NCBI GenBank assembly: GCA_949297015.1
Contig: CASFRF010000081.1
Coordinates: 1-44,597, forward strand
From: an uncultured bacterium
Lineage (GTDB): Bacteria; Verrucomicrobiota; Lentisphaeria; Victivallales; Victivallaceae
DNA: 44,597 bases
Reading direction: 5' to 3'
Shown here: in pieces, positions 9,170-16,706 of the stretch
Position numbering within the stretch: position 1 is the stretch's first letter
Layout: each line of letters starts with the position of its first letter
The notes under the pieces: model-generated
Database searches by the model: none
The model's input: the letters and a program-made list of their open reading frames with translations, nothing else
What the model was told of the DNA's origin: nothing
Program-made: the position numbers and the translations under genes

Positions 9170-10528
9170 CTAATTCAGATCAAGATCGGTGCGCACCACA
9201 TACTCCACATCGAACACCGCGCGATACTTCAGATCATCCCCGCCGAACAGGGGCACCCCGTAGGAGCTCCGCTCGTAGTACGGCAGCGACTTTTCCAGCT
9301 CCTCCTGCTGCCGCCGCAATTCGGCCTGCTCCAACGGCGTCAGCTCCCGCTCCGGCTGGCCCATCGGTCCGCCGGGCCCCATCGGTCCGCCGGGGCCCAT
9401 CGGCCTCCCGCCGGGACCGGTCATCGGGCGACCGCTGCCCGGAGTCGGTATCGGCGTGCTTGTGACCGGCCGATCACCGCCACCGGTCTCATTCAGCAGC
9501 GCCTGCAGCCGCAACGCCTCGTTCTGCTGCTGCGCGTACTCCTCAAGCAGAATTGCCACCGGATCGTAGTTGTTGTACAAGAAGATGCTCCGAATCAGAT
9601 AGACCCGATTCTCCGCATACGCGGCGTTCAGCACCCGGACCAGCTCCCGCAGCGACTTCAGCGTGCCGCGCACTTCAAAGGTGTAGTGATAGAAGGCGTA
9701 ATTGCCCTCGCGCACCGGGTCCAGCGCCCGGACCGTGAAGCGCTCCAGCGAACTCACCCCGGACTTGGCGATCCGGTCGGCCAGATCGCCGATGATGTTC
9801 CACTGCTTCACCGTCTGCACGATCTCGGTCGCGGGCGGCGCCGGTTCAAATTTGAACCCGAAGTTATTCGCATCCTGCTCCAGCTGCACCTTGGCCTTGG
9901 CGTAAATATCGATCAGCCGATAGCGAATCGAGGACATGAACAGCAAACAATTCTCCGGCTGAAAGCCCATATTCCGCGGCAGCCCCAGGGCATCCAGCAG
10001 AATATCCTCCACATTCAAACTGGTCACCGGCTCCACCAGCAGCGGTTTGACCGCCTCCTCAAACACGCCGAGCGCCGCGTTCCAGTTCTGCCATTTGCGC
10101 TTGAACCGCTGATAGAACTGATCCCGTCCGGCCACCGTCTCCCGGCCGCTGCCGCTGCTCTCCCACTCCTCGCGGAATTTCGCCCGGAACTCCGCCAGCG
10201 TCAGCGACTTGCCGTCAAGATCCCGGAGCGCCTCCACAAACTTGGCCAGCGCCGGTTCCAGCGGCCGCCCGAAATGCTGCTGCAGGGCTTTGGCCTGTTG
10301 TTCGTAAAACGCGGTATCCGCCTGAATCAGCTTGATATTCTCCGGATGCGGACTCGGCTTCTGCCGATTCAGGGTTTCAATCTCCTCCTTGATCTGCTGG
10401 GTCTTGGCGATATACTCATTCATTTTGGCGTGAGACATCAGCGTCATCACCAGCAACACAATGGCGCCGACCACGAACAGGAAGAGCACGATGAAGAACA
10501 GCAGATTATTTTTCAGCAAACGTTTCAT
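9170..10528 (-). CDS. Amuc_1100-like pilus-associated membrane protein
   Basis: A 452-residue protein with an N-terminal membrane helix (about 8-31), a coiled coil (about 35-60) and a large extracytoplasmic part. Two regions have the layout of Amuc_1100, the pilus-locus protein of Akkermansia with a PilO/PilN-like fold: IGDLADRIAKSGVSSLERFTV (compare INSLVNKLAECGLSKFIKV) and YTFEVRGTLKSLRELVRVLN followed by LIRSIFLYN (compare VLKAMNAITG and VNSIRIRN). A collagen-like GPMGPGG stretch near residues 370-390 is extra, and the protein is longer than Amuc_1100. It likely sits in the inner-membrane platform with the PilM/PilN fusion encoded just upstream. Assignment is from remembered family sequence, not a search. 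Confidence 0.7.
   Translation of the reverse strand: MKRLLKNNLLFFIVLFLFVVGAIVLLVMTLMSHAKMNEYIAKTQQIKEEIETLNRQKPSPHPENIKLIQADTAFYEQQAKALQQHFGRPLEPALAKFVEALRDLDGKSLTLAEFRAKFREEWESSGSGRETVAGRDQFYQRFKRKWQNWNAALGVFEEAVKPLLVEPVTSLNVEDILLDALGLPRNMGFQPENCLLFMSSIRYRLIDIYAKAKVQLEQDANNFGFKFEPAPPATEIVQTVKQWNIIGDLADRIAKSGVSSLERFTVRALDPVREGNYAFYHYTFEVRGTLKSLRELVRVLNAAYAENRVYLIRSIFLYNNYDPVAILLEEYAQQQNEALRLQALLNETGGGDRPVTSTPIPTPGSGRPMTGPGGRPMGPGGPMGPGGPMGQPERELTPLEQAELRRQQEELEKSLPYYERSSYGVPLFGGDDLKYRAVFDVEYVVRTDLDLN
9359..9412 (-). repeat. 18-bp in-frame tandem repeat coding GPMGPG units
   Basis: About three copies of an 18-base unit built on CCCATCGGTCCGCCGGGG encode the collagen-like segment GGRPMGPGGPMGPGGPMG in the Amuc_1100-like protein. 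Such repeats tend to vary in copy number. Confidence 0.7.
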
Positions 10529-10541
10529 TTTTCGCGCTCCG

Positions 10542-12401
10542 TCACTTTTTAATCGGCTCTTTGAGTTTCAGACGGATGGTGAAGGCGGTCAGATTGTTCT
10601 CTCCGCGCGCCGGGGTGAACTCCTCCATCACGAAGTTGGCGTCGTCTCCCAAATCAAAGAGCGAATCCTCCTGCTTCTTCAACGCCTCTTTGAAGATGTC
10701 TTCGAGCATCTCCTGCTTCAGAATCAACGCATAGCCTTTGATCCGAATCTCCTTGACCGACTGCAGCGTCGCCGGATCCACCTCGCCCATCTTGATTTCC
10801 GCCGGCAAGCCGGCGGAGGATTCCGGCATGCTGCTCGGCGAGAAACCGCCGGAACCGAACATGCCGCCGAGATCGCCGTATCCGGAGTCGCTCCGCTGGG
10901 TCACCACCAGCTGATCCCCGATCCCCTCGATCCCCACCAGGAACATGGTGTCGGGCATGGTTTTCTGCAGCTCCTCCAGCAACCGCAGCCAGCGTCCACG
11001 CTGCGCCAGAATATCCGCCGCCTCCGTAAACTCCCCCTGCGCCTGATTCAACGTGCTCATCGCCCGGCGGACCTTGTCCACCAGGTTTTTGGTCTCCACC
11101 ACCCGCTTCTCGACGGAATCCACCCGGCGTTTATCCAGGTTCATCCGTTGATTCACCCCGGCGAGCATCACCAGCAGACAGCAGATCAGCGCCACCGCGC
11201 TGCCGTAGAAATAGGGTTTCTTGCGCTGGAACGCCTCCTGCCGTTTGATGAAATCCGGCACCAGCGAGATTTCGATCGGGCAGCTGACGATGCTGTGCAG
11301 ACACATGCCGGTCAATTCCGGGAACATCGGCGCCACGTCCAGCAGCTTCTCCTTGTCCACCCCCGGCGCAATGCCGATGACGGTGAAACAGTTCAGGAAG
11401 TCCACCGGAATCCGCAACTTCTCCTTGAAGAACTCGGGCAGATACCGCATCAGCGAACCGCCGCCGGAGAGCAGCAGCCGTTTCGGCGCGTTGCCGCCGT
11501 GCTGCGCGCGCCAGACGTTGATCGAACGGCTGATCTCGCCGTGCAGCCGGGTCATGATGTTCCGCGAGATCTTCGAGATCGTGGCCTCCACCTCCGACTC
11601 CGGCTCCTCGTAGGCGCCGCCCAGAGCCACCGAGCCGTGCCGGAGCTTGAACTCCTCCGCCTCGTTGAAGGACATGCCATACTCTTTGCTGATCTGCTGC
11701 GTGATCGCATCGCCCGCGATCGGAATAGTCCGCATGAACACCCGGTTGTGATCGGCGATCACCAGACTGGAGCTGCGTCCGCCGATGTTCAGCAGCAGCA
11801 CGCTCTCATCCTCCCGGCACTGGCTCGCCCGGGCCGCGTTGAACAGCGCCACCGGGGCCACATCGACCGACAACACCTTCTTGCCCGAGCTCAAAATCAC
11901 ATCGGCATAGGAGCTGACCTGATCGTTTTTGACCGCCACAATCAGCGCTTCGTACTCCACCGACTCCTCGGTTTCGACGATCGGCTCCTCGTCCGGCTCA
12001 ACCGGTTCAATGGTCCGGGTGGTCACCACCTCGTGCTGCAGCAGCTGATAGCCCCAGACCACCTCGTCCATCGGATACGGAATCGACTGCTTGGCTTCAA
12101 ACGCGACGATCCGGCCCAACCCGCTGCCGCTGGCGTTGATCATCGGCAGTTTGCTGAGCCGGGAAAACGAGGTCTGTCCGGAAATACCCAGCCGCACTTG
12201 TTTGGCCTGGAACGGATGTTCCGTCAGCAGCTGTTTGTAGGTTTCGGCAAAGACTTCCACCGGGTCCCGGTCGCGGGTGTCCATATTCGCGAAGGCGAAC
12301 AGTTCCAAAATCGCTTCCGACTTCTCATCGATCAGGAACTCCGCCATTTTCAGCGTGTCGCCACCGATGTCGACGGCCAGTATCCGGTTTTCTTTTGCCA
12401 T
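10542..12401 (-). CDS. PilM-like actin-fold ATPase fused to a PilN-like membrane domain (Amuc_1101-like)
   Basis: A 619-residue protein. Residues 1-375 are a PilM/FtsA-type actin-like ATPase with phosphate-binding loop ILAVDIGGDTLKMAEF (7-22), a second loop LLLNIGGRSSSLVI (about 202-215) and adenosine motif LLLSGGGSLMRYL (309-321). A PilN-like tail begins at ISLVPDFIKRQEAF (about 378-391), with a membrane helix (about 396-416), a coiled coil (about 420-460) and a periplasmic domain. In classical type IV pili PilM (cytoplasmic) binds the N-terminus of separate PilN; here both appear joined, giving a fixed cytoplasm-to-periplasm connection. ATG follows GGGGAGATT. It is second in the operon and matches Amuc_1101 in position. 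Confidence 0.87.
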   Translation of the reverse strand: MAKENRILAVDIGGDTLKMAEFLIDEKSEAILELFAFANMDTRDRDPVEVFAETYKQLLTEHPFQAKQVRLGISGQTSFSRLSKLPMINASGSGLGRIVAFEAKQSIPYPMDEVVWGYQLLQHEVVTTRTIEPVEPDEEPIVETEESVEYEALIVAVKNDQVSSYADVILSSGKKVLSVDVAPVALFNAARASQCREDESVLLLNIGGRSSSLVIADHNRVFMRTIPIAGDAITQQISKEYGMSFNEAEEFKLRHGSVALGGAYEEPESEVEATISKISRNIMTRLHGEISRSINVWRAQHGGNAPKRLLLSGGGSLMRYLPEFFKEKLRIPVDFLNCFTVIGIAPGVDKEKLLDVAPMFPELTGMCLHSIVSCPIEISLVPDFIKRQEAFQRKKPYFYGSAVALICCLLVMLAGVNQRMNLDKRRVDSVEKRVVETKNLVDKVRRAMSTLNQAQGEFTEAADILAQRGRWLRLLEELQKTMPDTMFLVGIEGIGDQLVVTQRSDSGYGDLGGMFGSGGFSPSSMPESSAGLPAEIKMGEVDPATLQSVKEIRIKGYALILKQEMLEDIFKEALKKQEDSLFDLGDDANFVMEEFTPARGENNLTAFTIRLKLKEPIKK

Positions 12402-12422
12402 AATCTCCCCAGCTGCTCCGCT

Positions 12423-13079
12423 CTATTTACTTTCGGGACGAATCGGATCGCGCAGATCAAGATCCACCATCGCCCAAGGGGTTTGTTCCTGTGAATAGAG
12501 ACCTCCCTCCACCCGCAGCACAGAACTGCCGGAAGCGGTGGTCCGCGCAAAAAGCGCCTGCGTCTGCTGTGCGTCCTTCAGCTTCCGGTTCGTGGAGTAG
12601 GCCTCGCCCAGAAGCACATTGCCCGGGGCCACCAGCCGCACCCGGGCCAGAAATACATCCATCCGGCGCACCCCGCCGGGCACATAACGATTCAGCAGTT
12701 GCGGCGGAATTGCGAACAAGGCTTCGCGCCGCCTGCCATCCAGCGCCATCGTCCAGAACCGGGTCTTGCCGGTGAACAGCGCCAGAATCGGACGCCCCGC
12801 CGGGTTGGTGGTTTCCACCAGAACCGCGCCCTCCAGGGTCACATCGTCCAGAAAACCGGTGCCGCTTCCGGGTTTCTCCGGCGTATAGCTGACCTGCACC
12901 ACCAGCCAGCGCGTGCCGCCGGAGGAGTTGCCCACATTGTCAAACGACACCCGGGGCGCATCCTGGAGCTTCAACAATACTTCAAGATTCTTGAAATATT
13001 CACGCTCCGCGCCCCAAACCGCCGCAGTGAATGCCAGCAGCAGGATTGCGGTCCACCCAAGCCGACCCAGAACTCTCAT
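12423..13079 (-). CDS. Amuc_1102-like exported pilus-locus protein
   Basis: A 218-residue exported protein with a Sec signal peptide (about 1-23, ending AAVWGA) and a beta-rich mature part. It is the first gene of the pilus-like operon, directly upstream of the PilM-like gene, the position of Amuc_1102 in Akkermansia. Lines such as VSFDNVGNSSGGTRWLVVQVSYTP and LFTGKTRFWTMALDGRRREALFAIPPQLLNRY suggest an immunoglobulin-like or lipid/ligand-binding fold. No enzymatic motif is visible. Family membership rests on context, size and general pattern. Confidence 0.65.
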   Translation of the reverse strand: MRVLGRLGWTAILLLAFTAAVWGAEREYFKNLEVLLKLQDAPRVSFDNVGNSSGGTRWLVVQVSYTPEKPGSGTGFLDDVTLEGAVLVETTNPAGRPILALFTGKTRFWTMALDGRRREALFAIPPQLLNRYVPGGVRRMDVFLARVRLVAPGNVLLGEAYSTNRKLKDAQQTQALFARTTASGSSVLRVEGGLYSQEQTPWAMVDLDLRDPIRPESK

Positions 13080-13100
13080 CGTTGCTTATCCTTAAAACTC

Positions 13101-13134
13101 AAAAACATCACGTCCACCGATGAACGGTGGACGT
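13101..13134 (-). terminator. Hairpin after secG, possible terminator or attenuator before the pilus operon
   Basis: A perfect 10-bp stem (13110-13119 with 13125-13134) and 5-base loop lie 6 bases beyond the secG stop. On the minus strand the stem is followed by GATG and then a T-rich stretch (TTTTTGAG). The T-run is offset by four bases, so termination may be partial, allowing read-through into the pilus-like operon. Confidence 0.6.
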
Positions 13135-13140
13135 TCCGGA

Positions 13141-13515
13141 CTACGGCGCCGGAGCGGCCGCCGGGGCCGCCTCTCCCGGACTCTCCGAGGTCATCGCCGG
13201 GTCCGCCTCTCCGACCGCCATGGCCGGAGCCGGAGTCGCCAGCGCCGAATCGATCTCCCGGGACAACGCCGCATCGCGATCCGACCAGCCGATCACGGTG
13301 GCCAGAATCAGCACCAGGCCGAAGAACAACGCGGTCATCACCACCGTCATCTTCGTCAACTGACTGGTGGCCTGGCCGCCGAACACCGACTCTCCGATGC
13401 CGCCGAAGGTCGCGCCCATGCCGCCGGATTTGGCCGGCTGCACCAGCACCAGGCCGATCAGCAGCAGCGCCACAATCACCACCAGCGCATACAGAATGAT
13501 CTGCAGAATACTCAT
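13141..13515 (-). CDS. secG: Preprotein translocase subunit SecG
   Basis: SecG is the small, non-essential subunit of the SecYEG protein-export channel. The 124-residue protein shows the two membrane helices (about 3-25 and 55-77), the conserved VLVQPAKSGGMGATFGG segment between them and FGGQATSQLTKMT before the second helix. The C-terminal tail is rich in Ala, Pro and Glu, which is common. It lies between tpiA and the pilus-like operon and has its own candidate promoter. The tpiA-secG order is seen in several bacteria. Confidence 0.94.
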   Translation of the reverse strand: MSILQIILYALVVIVALLLIGLVLVQPAKSGGMGATFGGIGESVFGGQATSQLTKMTVVMTALFFGLVLILATVIGWSDRDAALSREIDSALATPAPAMAVGEADPAMTSESPGEAAPAAAPAP

Positions 13516-13536
13516 CTTTGACCTCGATATTGCTTA

Positions 13537-13564
13537 TATATACAACGGAATCGCGGAAAATCAA
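13537..13564 (-). promoter_or_regulatory. Candidate promoter of secG
   Basis: On the minus strand, TTGATT (13559-13564) and TATATA (13537-13542) are 16 bases apart, in an AT-rich 106-base gap, about 22 bases before the secG start. It could also drive the pilus-like operon through the secG hairpin. Confidence 0.6.
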
Positions 13565-13621
13565 CGTCTTTTCAGAACTTCAGAAAAATTTTTTCGTTTT
13601 TTTCCGCATCTCCGCGCCGGA

Positions 13622-14401
13622 TTACTTTTTCCGGCTGCCCGCAATCGCGTTCTTGATCAGCGTGGCGAAGCTGTCGGCCTTGAGCGCCGCGCCGCCGATC
13701 AAACCGCCGTCGATATCGGGCTGGGCCACCAGCTCCCCGGCGTTTTCCGGCTTCATGCTGCCGCCGTACTGGATCCGCACCTGCTCCGCCGCCTCCTTCC
13801 CGAAGCGGGCGGCCAGATGGGAGCGGATGAACCGGTGCGTGGCCTCGGCCATCTCCGGCGTCGCGGTCTTGCCGGTGCCGATCGCCCAGACCGGCTCGTA
13901 GGCCAGCACCAATCCCGAAACGGTCACCGCGTCGAGATCAGCCAAGCCGCCGTCGAGCTGCCGGGCCAGCACCTCCTCGGTCCGGTTCCCCTCGCGCTCC
14001 TCGAGCGTCTCGCCGATGCAGACCATGACCTTGAATCCGGCCTTGAGCGCCGCCTTGAGCCGGGCGTTGACCGTGGCGTCGGTCTCGCCGAAGTACTGCC
14101 GCCGCTCGCTGTGGCCGAGAATCACATACTCCACGCCCGCCTCGCGCAGCATCGCCGCCGAAATCTCGCCGGTGAACGCCCCGGACTCCGCCCAGTGCAG
14201 GTTCTGCGCGCCCACCTTGATGTTGCTGCCCCGCGCCGCCTCCACCACCGCCGACAGGGTGGTGAACGGCGGACAGACCACGATCTCCGCGCACTCCGGA
14301 CCGACCTCCGCCACCAGCGGCTTCAACGCCTCGACCAGCGCCCGCCCCTCGGAGGCGGTCTTGTTCATTTTCCAGTTGCCGGCGATGATCACTTTTCTCA
14401 T
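13622..14401 (-). CDS. tpiA: Triose-phosphate isomerase
   Basis: TpiA interconverts dihydroxyacetone phosphate and glyceraldehyde 3-phosphate in glycolysis. The 259-residue protein has GNWKMN with the substrate lysine, VILGHSERRQYFGET with the catalytic histidine, LAYEPVWAIGTGKTATPE with the catalytic glutamate, and IQYGGSMKPENAGEL near the end. The frame is open 52 codons further upstream, but the family start is MRKVIIAGNWKMN, so the start is set at 14401. A candidate promoter lies 70-100 bases upstream. Confidence 0.97.
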   Translation of the reverse strand: MRKVIIAGNWKMNKTASEGRALVEALKPLVAEVGPECAEIVVCPPFTTLSAVVEAARGSNIKVGAQNLHWAESGAFTGEISAAMLREAGVEYVILGHSERRQYFGETDATVNARLKAALKAGFKVMVCIGETLEEREGNRTEEVLARQLDGGLADLDAVTVSGLVLAYEPVWAIGTGKTATPEMAEATHRFIRSHLAARFGKEAAEQVRIQYGGSMKPENAGELVAQPDIDGGLIGGAALKADSFATLIKNAIAGSRKK

Positions 14402-14472
14402 TTCCACAATCCTTACCTTATCTGTTTCCGAAAAAACGGCTCCAATCAAATTCATGATAAACGCCTTTTGAC

Positions 14473-14501
14473 AAAATATCACCGATTGGGCGCCTTTACA
14501 A
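14473..14501 (-). promoter_or_regulatory. Candidate promoter of tpiA
   Basis: On the minus strand TTGTAA (14496-14501) and TATTTT (14473-14478) are separated by 17 bases, about 70 bases before the tpiA start. The rest of the 210-base gap holds the capsid-cassette terminator and a short inverted repeat, CGGTTTTCAAACCG (14533-14546). Confidence 0.5.
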
Positions 14502-14556
14502 GTCGCTCCCAACTGATTTTTTGGAAAAAGTTCGGTTTTCAAACCGTTCGCGAACA

Positions 14557-14594
14557 CAAAAAACGCCCCCGCTCCGTTCTCGGGAGCGGGGGCG
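14557..14594 (-). terminator. Rho-independent terminator of the capsid cassette
   Basis: A 12-bp GC-rich stem (14564-14575 with 14583-14594) and 7-base loop lie 17 bases beyond the last cassette gene. On the minus strand a run of six T follows. This separates the capsid genes from tpiA. Confidence 0.9.
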
Positions 14595-14611
14595 GTCAGC
14601 TGAAATCCGGC

Positions 14612-14995
14612 TCAGCCGCGGCTCAGATTCACCGGGCGCGGCGCCAGCCAGACCTGAAGCAGCCGCAGGGCCCGGGGCGCGTACTCGCCGGAGGGGCGCT
14701 CCGGGGCGGCGTAGGTCCGGCTGCCGACCCCGTCGACGGTTTCGGAAAGCACGGCCGGAACCTCGTCGGCCCGGCGGCACAGATGGATCGCCTGTTCGTA
14801 GACCGCGGCGCGTTGCAACAGCTCGCCGGAATCGATGGTCTTCCGGTGCAGCAACACCGCCAAATCCAGCGCGGCGGTGGCCAGCGCCGCCCGTCGCCGG
14901 GCGGTATTCTGGGCGCGCCAGTAGTCGCCGTCGAGGTGTTCGGCGAAGTACGCCTCCTCGTCGCGCAGCAGCAGCTCCAGCGTCGGATCGCTCAT
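14612..14995 (-). CDS. Small phage head-tail connector-like protein
   Basis: A 127-residue protein two bases downstream of the capsid gene. It is mainly helical (DEEAYFAEHLDGDYWRAQNTARRRAALATAALDLAVLLHR) with a C-terminal part LRLLQVWLAPRPV. Position right after a major capsid gene and size fit a phage head-completion or head-tail connector (gp6-like) protein, but no motif proves this. The frame remains open upstream through the capsid gene; ATG at 14995 is chosen because the capsid stop is at 14998-15000. Confidence 0.6.
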   Translation of the reverse strand: MSDPTLELLLRDEEAYFAEHLDGDYWRAQNTARRRAALATAALDLAVLLHRKTIDSGELLQRAAVYEQAIHLCRRADEVPAVLSETVDGVGSRTYAAPERPSGEYAPRALRLLQVWLAPRPVNLSRG

Positions 14996-14997
14996 CG

Positions 14998-16146
14998 TCA
15001 CTCGCCCCGGAGCGCGCTCAGCGCGGCGGCGCTGCCCGCCAGACCGTGGATCCGGCAGAGCCGCTGCCGGGCGTTCTTGAAGACGAAGGTCAGTTCGCCC
15101 AGCGCCATCCGCCGGATGCCGTCGAAGCCGCCGGGGGTGGCGTCCTCGTCGGCGATGGCCCGGCCCTGCAGATTGGCCAGGCCGAACCCGGCCGGATCCA
15201 GCACCCAGACATCGGTATCCGGAACGTCGGGATCGGCCACAATGGTCATGCCCCGGCCGTTGATTTCGTTGACCACCACCGCCACATAGGCGCCGCGGCG
15301 GTCGTCCGAGCGGACGATCTGAAGCTGGCTGCGGTACTCGTTGGAGAGCACCCGCGCCTGTCCCGGCGAGCACAGGATCTGGGCCGGATCCCCGCCCTCC
15401 TTCATCACCTGCTGGGCGGCGTCGTTGAACAGGCCGCTGTTCAGCGTGGCGCCTTCGGCGTCCAGCGCCAAAGCTCCGGACCCGGTGCCGAAGAAGTAGA
15501 GTCCGCCGGCCTCGCCCCGGGCGGCGGCGGTCGCCTCCACCCGGCGGCCGAACAACGCCACCCGGTTGAGGTCGCGCGCCAGTTCCCCCAGCGCGAACGC
15601 GGTCTGGCGGTTCAGCTGGTTGTCGACGTTGCCGAAGACGTTGATCGCCAGCGCGGTGCCCGACAGAACGATGTCCTTGCGGAAGATCTGGGTGCAGTTG
15701 TACTCGACCTGGCCGGTGATCCCGGTGGCGTCGCCGTCGCCGGAGCTGCTGCCCTCGGGCATCGGGGTCGAGACCAGATTCAGGGTCTGACCCTGGGCCG
15801 GGGCGCTGCTCTCCGAGCCGTTGGCCGCCACCAGCTCCACGGTGAAGCTGTCCTCCTCCACGGCGACCACCCGGAACAGCGCCGAATCGTTCTGGATCAC
15901 CAGCAGCGTGCCGACCCGGAGCTTGGCCAGATCCGCCGCCGAGGCCGGACAGGCGAGGCCGCTGACCGCGCCAGACACCGTGACCGCCCGCCCGGCGATC
16001 TGATCCTCCAGCCACTCATGTTTCTGCTGCGTGGCGTTCTCCACGGTCTGGAAGTTGGAAATGAACCGGGGTTCGTCCCGGATCACCGTCGACAACACAT
16101 CCGAGAGATCCCGCTTCTTGTTCTGAAAACTGTACGAATACAACAT
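14998..16146 (-). CDS. Phage-type major capsid protein (SU10/DUF5309-like)
   Basis: A 382-residue protein resembling the SU10-type major capsid family (HK97-fold). Seen features are the N-terminal RDLSDVLSTVIRDEPRFISNFQ and QQKHEWLEDQIAG (the REDLSD...HEWQ pattern), a central beta domain, YNCTQIFRKDIVLSGTA, LARDLNRVALFGRR, and a late GMTIVADPDVPDTDVWVLDPAGF. AGGAGG stands six bases before the ATG. It lies between a scaffold-like gene and a connector-like gene, but no portal, terminase, protease, tail or integrase gene is nearby. It may be a prophage remnant, a capsid-forming satellite piece or a domesticated shell. The reading frame is intact, which argues against simple decay. Confidence 0.8.
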   Translation of the reverse strand: MLYSYSFQNKKRDLSDVLSTVIRDEPRFISNFQTVENATQQKHEWLEDQIAGRAVTVSGAVSGLACPASAADLAKLRVGTLLVIQNDSALFRVVAVEEDSFTVELVAANGSESSAPAQGQTLNLVSTPMPEGSSSGDGDATGITGQVEYNCTQIFRKDIVLSGTALAINVFGNVDNQLNRQTAFALGELARDLNRVALFGRRVEATAAARGEAGGLYFFGTGSGALALDAEGATLNSGLFNDAAQQVMKEGGDPAQILCSPGQARVLSNEYRSQLQIVRSDDRRGAYVAVVVNEINGRGMTIVADPDVPDTDVWVLDPAGFGLANLQGRAIADEDATPGGFDGIRRMALGELTFVFKNARQRLCRIHGLAGSAAALSALRGE

Positions 16147-16183
16147 CTTTTTCCTCCTGATACGGTTTAACTTGGGGTTCGGT

Positions 16184-16591
16184 CTAGACCTTTTCCGGGG
16201 CTTCGGCCAGCATTTGGGCGATCACTTCGGTCCCGGTCCGCGGCGCCGGAAGTGCTGAAGCCGGGGGGAGCGCCGGAGGCGCCCCGGGTTCCAGCTGGAG
16301 CCGGAACAACCGCGGGCTGCGCTGACGCAACGTCTCCATGAAGGCGGTGCGCCCCGTTTCACTCTCCAGATCCGGCTGCTCCCGGCGACAGAGATACTCC
16401 AGGTACTCCGGATCGGCAAACCGGTACTCGCGGGCCAGATCCCGGGCCTGATGCCGCAGCCGCAGCTGCTCCAGCTCCTGCCGGGCGGCGTCGCGCTCGG
16501 CGATCAGTTCGGCCAGTCGGGGATCCGGCTCCGCCGGCGGGGCCGGGGCTCCGGAGTCCGGCTCCGGAAGGGGGGTGGCTTCATTGTCCAT
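16184..16591 (-). CDS. Phage scaffold-like protein
   Basis: A 135-residue acidic protein. A proline-rich start (PLPEPDSGAPAPPAEPDP) is followed by a coiled coil (about 25-55, LAELIAERDAARQELEQLRLRH) and a short helical C-terminal end (TGTEVIAQMLAEAPEKV). Small coiled-coil proteins immediately before a major capsid gene are usually scaffolding proteins, which is the basis for the call. The frame is open 18 codons upstream, but ATG at 16591 has AGGAG at proper spacing. A 10-bp palindrome (GGTCTAGACC, 16181-16190) surrounds the stop codon. Confidence 0.6.
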   Translation of the reverse strand: MDNEATPLPEPDSGAPAPPAEPDPRLAELIAERDAARQELEQLRLRHQARDLAREYRFADPEYLEYLCRREQPDLESETGRTAFMETLRQRSPRLFRLQLEPGAPPALPPASALPAPRTGTEVIAQMLAEAPEKV

Positions 16592-16669
16592 GATTTTTCT
16601 CCTGTGGTAAAGTGGTTTTCCGCTGCCCGGGAAGGGGCGACTCAATCCTCATGGAATTTTGTCAACCGC

Positions 16670-16681
16670 CGCTTGCAAGCG
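16670..16681. promoter_or_regulatory. 12-bp palindrome in the divergent promoter region
   Basis: CGCTTGCAAGCG is a perfect palindrome in the 115-base gap between the leftward capsid cassette and the rightward D-aminoacylase gene. On the minus strand it is next to a consensus TTGACA (16664-16669), though no good -10 follows. It could be an operator; the regulator is unknown. Confidence 0.35.
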
Positions 16682-16706
16682 CGACGGATCGGTGTATGGT
16701 TCCGTC

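Noticed and set aside
8402-12494. Long + strand frames (716 and 677 codons) opposite the pilus-like operon
   Set aside because: They lie wholly opposite supported genes and have shadow-type composition.
14402-14557. Upstream in-frame extension of tpiA
   Set aside because: The extension is not part of the family and contains the promoter; MRKVIIAGNWKMN is the known start.
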